From Turicibacter sp. UBA7094 (lineage in GTDB: Bacteria; Bacillota_I; Bacilli_A; MOL361; Turicibacteraceae): a stretch of DNA of 17,378 nt. Made by a program: the position numbers and the translations under genes. Under the pieces are notes generated by a model. It worked only from the letters and a program-made list of their open reading frames with translations. It was not told where the DNA came from and made no database searches. The stretch is taken from positions 6,216 through 23,593 of the forward strand of contig DKYS01000107.1 in NCBI GenBank assembly GCA_002493395.1. Reading direction: 5' to 3'. Below, in pieces: positions 15,870 to 17,378 of this stretch; position 1 is the stretch's first letter, and every line of letters begins with the position of its first letter.

Positions 15870-15874
15870 GAATT

Positions 15875-15903
15875 AAAAGGGGAGCGAAAGCTCCTTTTTT
15901 TTG
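15875..15903 (+). terminator. Intrinsic terminator after serS
   Basis: GGAGC (15881-15885) and GCTCC (15890-15894) enclose a GAAA tetraloop. A/T and G-U pairs extend the stem to 15875-15900, and it ends in a T run. It separates serS from walJ. Confidence 0.88.
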
Positions 15904-15997
15904 TGAAAAGGAATGTTTTTTGCGTAGGGCTAGATTAAACGACATAAAAATGTTAAAATGAATCATTAAGAAAAATGTGTTGAAATCGGGTGATAGA

Positions 15998-16786
15998 ATG
16001 AGAATCTGTGTTTTGTCAAGCGGCAGTGTAGGAAATGCGACGATTATAGAAAGCAATCAAACAGCAATTTTAATAGATAACGGTTTATCTCTAAAGAAAT
16101 TACAGGAATTGATGAAACAAAGTGGGTTTGATGAAAATAAAATAGAGCATATTTTGATTACGCATGAGCATAGTGATCATATTAAAGGAGTTGGTGTTTG
16201 CACACGAAAGTGGAAGTTAAAAGTTTGTGCAACCCAGAAAACGATTGATGAGATGTATCGAAAGAAAATTATTAGTCCAGGGGTAGAGCAGACAATAGCA
16301 ATAGAAAAGGATCAATGGATAGAGTTAGGAGATTTATCTGTCATGCCGTTTAGGATCTCTCATGATGCTGTTGATCCAGTTGGCTATATGGTTAAGCAAG
16401 GGGATAAAACCTTAGTTTATGTGACAGATACAGGCTACATTACAGGGGATATTTTAAAAACCCTAGGAAATGCAGATGCTTATATTATGGAGACAAATCA
16501 TAATGTTGAAATGTTGCAAATGTGTAATCGCCCGTGGTCATTAAAACAACGTATTTTAGATGATTGTGGCCATTTATCAAATGAGGATTCTGCTTATGCT
16601 ATGAGTCAATTAATTGGTGATAAAACGAAACATATTTATTTAGCTCATTTAAGTCAGGAGGCTAATCTACCGGATTTGGCAATGATGACGGTGCGGCATG
16701 TATTAAGGGAAGAAAATATTAATTTAGATAGTTTAAATTTATATATGACATATCCAATGCAACCCTCTAAGGTTGTCACATTATAA
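15998..16786 (+). CDS. walJ: WalJ/YycJ metallo-beta-lactamase-fold nuclease
   Basis: Metallo-beta-lactamase-fold protein of the YycJ family. Relatives are reported as DNA exonucleases, and the gene is usually the last of the walRK operon. The protein has 262 residues. Metal ligands are visible in THEHSDH (H56, H58, D60, H61), with later ligands likely in VTDTGY and the histidine of ETNHN. The N-terminal LSSGSVGNAT matches the family's SGS-GN start. ATG 15998 is chosen over an in-frame GTG at 15977, because GGGTGA directly precedes the ATG and the shorter start fits the family. The usual upstream walR, walK, walH and walI are absent, so the gene appears to be expressed separately from the kinase. 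Confidence 0.93.
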   Translation: MRICVLSSGSVGNATIIESNQTAILIDNGLSLKKLQELMKQSGFDENKIEHILITHEHSDHIKGVGVCTRKWKLKVCATQKTIDEMYRKKIISPGVEQTIAIEKDQWIELGDLSVMPFRISHDAVDPVGYMVKQGDKTLVYVTDTGYITGDILKTLGNADAYIMETNHNVEMLQMCNRPWSLKQRILDDCGHLSNEDSAYAMSQLIGDKTKHIYLAHLSQEANLPDLAMMTVRHVLREENINLDSLNLYMTYPMQPSKVVTL

Positions 16787-16800
16787 TGGGAGGTTTTTTT

Positions 16801-16974
16801 ATGTATAGTTGTTTAGAACATATTGAAGAGGCAATGGATCGATATTTAGATGAGTATGGAAAATTACCTATTTTAGTGGAAGTTGAAATTAGTCATTGTT
16901 GTGCTTATTGCGATCAAGAAGCAGTTTATAAAATTATTGAAGGAATGATGGTTGAGGACGAGGATGACTTATAA
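16801..16974 (+). CDS. yyzF: CxxH/CxxC small protein (YyzF type)
   Basis: A 57-residue acidic protein with CLEH (CxxH) near the N-terminus and CAYC (CxxC) near the middle, a likely zinc-binding set, followed by an acidic C-terminus (EDEDDL). Its place between walJ and rlmH is the standard one for the CxxH/CxxC family in Firmicutes, and its function is unknown. ATG 16801 is preferred because GGGAGG (16788-16793) lies just upstream. An in-frame ATG at 16786 overlaps the walJ stop codon and precedes that ribosome site. Confidence 0.85.
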   Translation: MYSCLEHIEEAMDRYLDEYGKLPILVEVEISHCCAYCDQEAVYKIIEGMMVEDEDDL

Positions 16975-17110
16975 TGATAATATTAAGGTTCGCTAATATT
17001 TATGTGATGTTATCCTAGAAAAAAATTGGTTTTGTAGGGATTGTTTTTCATATGTTGAATAGTCCTAATCTTTTTAACCCTATGCGTGGGGAGAACGGAG
17101 GCGATATTTT

Positions 17111-17378
17111 ATGAATATTACGATTATTTCTGTTGGAAAAATTAAAGAAAAATATATTAAGCTAGGAATTGATGAGTTCTCTAAGCGGTTATCGAGATAT
17201 TGTAAATTAACGATGGTTGAAGTTCCAGATGAGAAAACACCTGATAATGCATCTATGCGAGAGATGGAATTAATTAAAGAGAAGGAAGGAAAATTAATTT
17301 TAAATAAGGTTAAGGATAATATGTATGTGATTGCAATGGATTTACAGGGCGAGATGAAAACCTCTGAGCAGTTTGCGA
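17111..17378 (+). CDS. rlmH: 23S rRNA (pseudouridine1915-N3)-methyltransferase RlmH, 3' truncated
   Basis: SPOUT-class SAM-dependent methyltransferase that methylates pseudouridine 1915 in helix 69 of 23S rRNA. The first 89 codons are present and the window edge cuts the gene; family members have about 159 residues. The start MNITIISVGKIKEKYIK, the FSKRLSRYCKL segment and the VIAMDLQGEMKTSEQFA block match the family. The knotted SAM site at the C-terminus lies beyond the window. CGGAGGCG provides the ribosome site. The 136 bases before it hold no clear terminator or strong promoter. Confidence 0.93.
   Translation, partial: MNITIISVGKIKEKYIKLGIDEFSKRLSRYCKLTMVEVPDEKTPDNASMREMELIKEKEGKLILNKVKDNMYVIAMDLQGEMKTSEQFA

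Noticed and set aside
15862..16056. Minus-strand open frame between serS and walJ
   Set aside because: It crosses the serS terminator and overlaps the walJ start; no recognisable product.
16979..17000. Short hairpin after yyzF
   Set aside because: Seven A-T pairs only and no T run; not enough for a terminator.
1..17378. CRISPR arrays, tRNA or rRNA genes, prophage or toxin-antitoxin modules
   Set aside because: No spaced direct repeats, cloverleaf genes or such protein families were seen.

Overview
The window looks like an origin-proximal chromosomal segment of a low-GC Gram-positive bacterium (Firmicutes/Bacillota). It is AT-rich, has strong AGGAGG-type ribosome sites, a T-box riboswitch ahead of serS, and a noc gene next to parA and parB. 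The gene set would fit something near Erysipelotrichia or Turicibacter, but that placement is a guess made without any search. All protein genes lie on the + strand. The only minus-strand coding sequence seen is a decayed transposase.

Layout. Positions 1-738 are gene-free and AT-rich and hold an inverted pair of perfect DnaA boxes followed by TAG/AAG-type trios, so they are origin-like. Positions 739-4331 carry mnmG (tRNA wobble-uridine modification), rsmG (16S rRNA methylation) and noc (nucleoid occlusion). Positions 4332-5326 hold a terminator, a degenerate IS1182-family transposase on the minus strand, a second inverted pair of perfect DnaA boxes, another hairpin and a possible promoter. 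Positions 5327-8096 carry parA, parB, an MscS-type channel gene and a small DUF951 gene. Positions 8097-8399 are non-coding, with two terminator-like hairpins and an extended -10 promoter. Positions 8400-14188 carry yaaA, recF, gyrB and gyrA. Positions 14265-15869 are a promoter, a serine T-box leader and serS. From 15998 to the end lie walJ, a CxxH/CxxC small protein (yyzF type) and the 5' part of rlmH, cut by the window edge.

How it fits together. The genes serve chromosome maintenance (ParA/ParB segregation, Noc division control, RecF repair, gyrase supercoiling) and translation (MnmG, RsmG, SerRS, RlmH). In Bacillus the mnmG-rsmG-noc-soj-spo0J block and the walJ-rlmH block lie on the opposite side of oriC from dnaA-dnaN-yaaA-recF-gyrB-gyrA and point the other way. 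Here they are interleaved and co-oriented, dnaA and dnaN are missing from their usual place before yaaA, and remB is missing between recF and gyrB. I found no clearly new multi-gene system. The most interesting signals are the two origin-like DnaA-box palindromes in a rearranged origin neighbourhood, and the transposon relic beside one of them.
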